Assembly: GCA_947505105.1 (NCBI GenBank)
Contig: CANNKG010000017.1
Coordinates: 1 to 46,546, forward strand
DNA: 46,546 nucleotides
Direction of reading: 5' to 3'
From: Methylococcaceae bacterium
Lineage (GTDB): Bacteria > Pseudomonadota > Gammaproteobacteria > Methylococcales > Methylomonadaceae
Part shown: piece by piece, positions 46,440-46,546 of the stretch
How positions within the stretch are numbered: the first letter of the stretch is position 1
Layout of the letters: the number at the start of each line of letters is the position of its first letter
Translations under genes and position numbers: made by a program
The notes under the pieces: generated by a model
What the model was told of the DNA's origin: nothing
The model's database searches: none
What the model saw: the letters and a program-made list of their open reading frames with translations, nothing else

Positions 46440-46546
46440 TTACTCCAATCCACCGACAAATTTCTTACCGTCCATTGAAGAACGGTAGAAGGTTACTCCA
46501 GTCACATATACCGGATCAAAATCATAATATCTCCCTGATTTTAGTG
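46440..46546 (-). CDS. C-terminal fragment of an unidentified protein (cut by window edge)
   Basis: An open minus-strand frame enters from the right edge and ends in TAA at 46440-46442. Visible residues: RYYDFDPVYVTGVTFYRS and GKKFVGGLE. It has coding character and lies just upstream of the RadC-like gene, in the same direction. The family is not recognised from this fragment. Confidence 0.4.
   Translation of the reverse strand, partial: LKSGRYYDFDPVYVTGVTFYRSSMDGKKFVGGLE

Overview
The window (about 43-45% GC by eye) is an accessory, defence-rich chromosomal or integrated-element segment from a proteobacterium, most likely a gammaproteobacterium. The evidence is indirect: RtcB, a UmuC remnant, a RadC-type JAB protein and small proteins of a kind I know from gammaproteobacteria. 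I cannot name the genus. Both edges cut through unidentified genes, and a RadC-like protein typical of integrative elements sits near the right edge.

Left third (1-17.4 kb): small hypothetical proteins; a WYL-domain regulator; a HExxH-type putative metallopeptidase; a frameshifted PP2A-like phosphatase; a truncated kinase-like protein with a 51-aa neighbour; an RtcB RNA ligase coupled to an HDAC-family deacetylase; an AddAB/RecB-like helicase-nuclease pair; a VWA protein; and remnants of an IS630 transposase and of UmuC. A 17-bp near-palindrome of the form RCGACA-N6-GWCGT recurs in the intergenic regions of this part. I read it as the operator of one regulon, possibly run by the WYL protein and responding to DNA or RNA damage.

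Middle (17.4-29.1 kb): two consecutive adaptation modules on the minus strand. Cas2-Cas1 is canonical, and is followed by a shorter Cas1-like protein without the catalytic Glu/His plus its own Cas2-like partner. A leader of about 0.2 kb and a CRISPR array of about 129 repeats of 37 bp follow on the plus strand. The repeats end in an ATTCAAAT 5'-handle typical of type III crRNAs.

Right third (29.1-45.3 kb): a type III-B (Cmr) system, all on the minus strand. In transcription order it runs Cas6, a CARF-HEPN ribonuclease, a CARF protein of the NE0113 family, Cmr1, Cmr2/Cas10 (HD and GGDD intact), Cmr3, Cmr4, Cmr5, Cmr6, a short stretch of toxin-antitoxin and nuclease remnants, a CARF-adenosine deaminase (Cad1), a membrane-anchored CARF protein, and a Card1/Can2-like CARF nuclease. 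Cas10 would make cyclic oligoadenylates on target RNA binding. Five CARF proteins could then respond by RNA cleavage (HEPN), ssDNA/RNA cleavage (Card1), ATP/adenosine deamination (Cad1), a membrane-associated action, and signal control.

The most unusual features are the five-CARF arsenal including a CARF protein with only a membrane anchor, the second catalytically incomplete Cas1-Cas2 pair, the candidate WYL regulon, and spacer-level patterns: near-duplicate spacers differing at third codon positions, and several spacers that are perfect hairpins.
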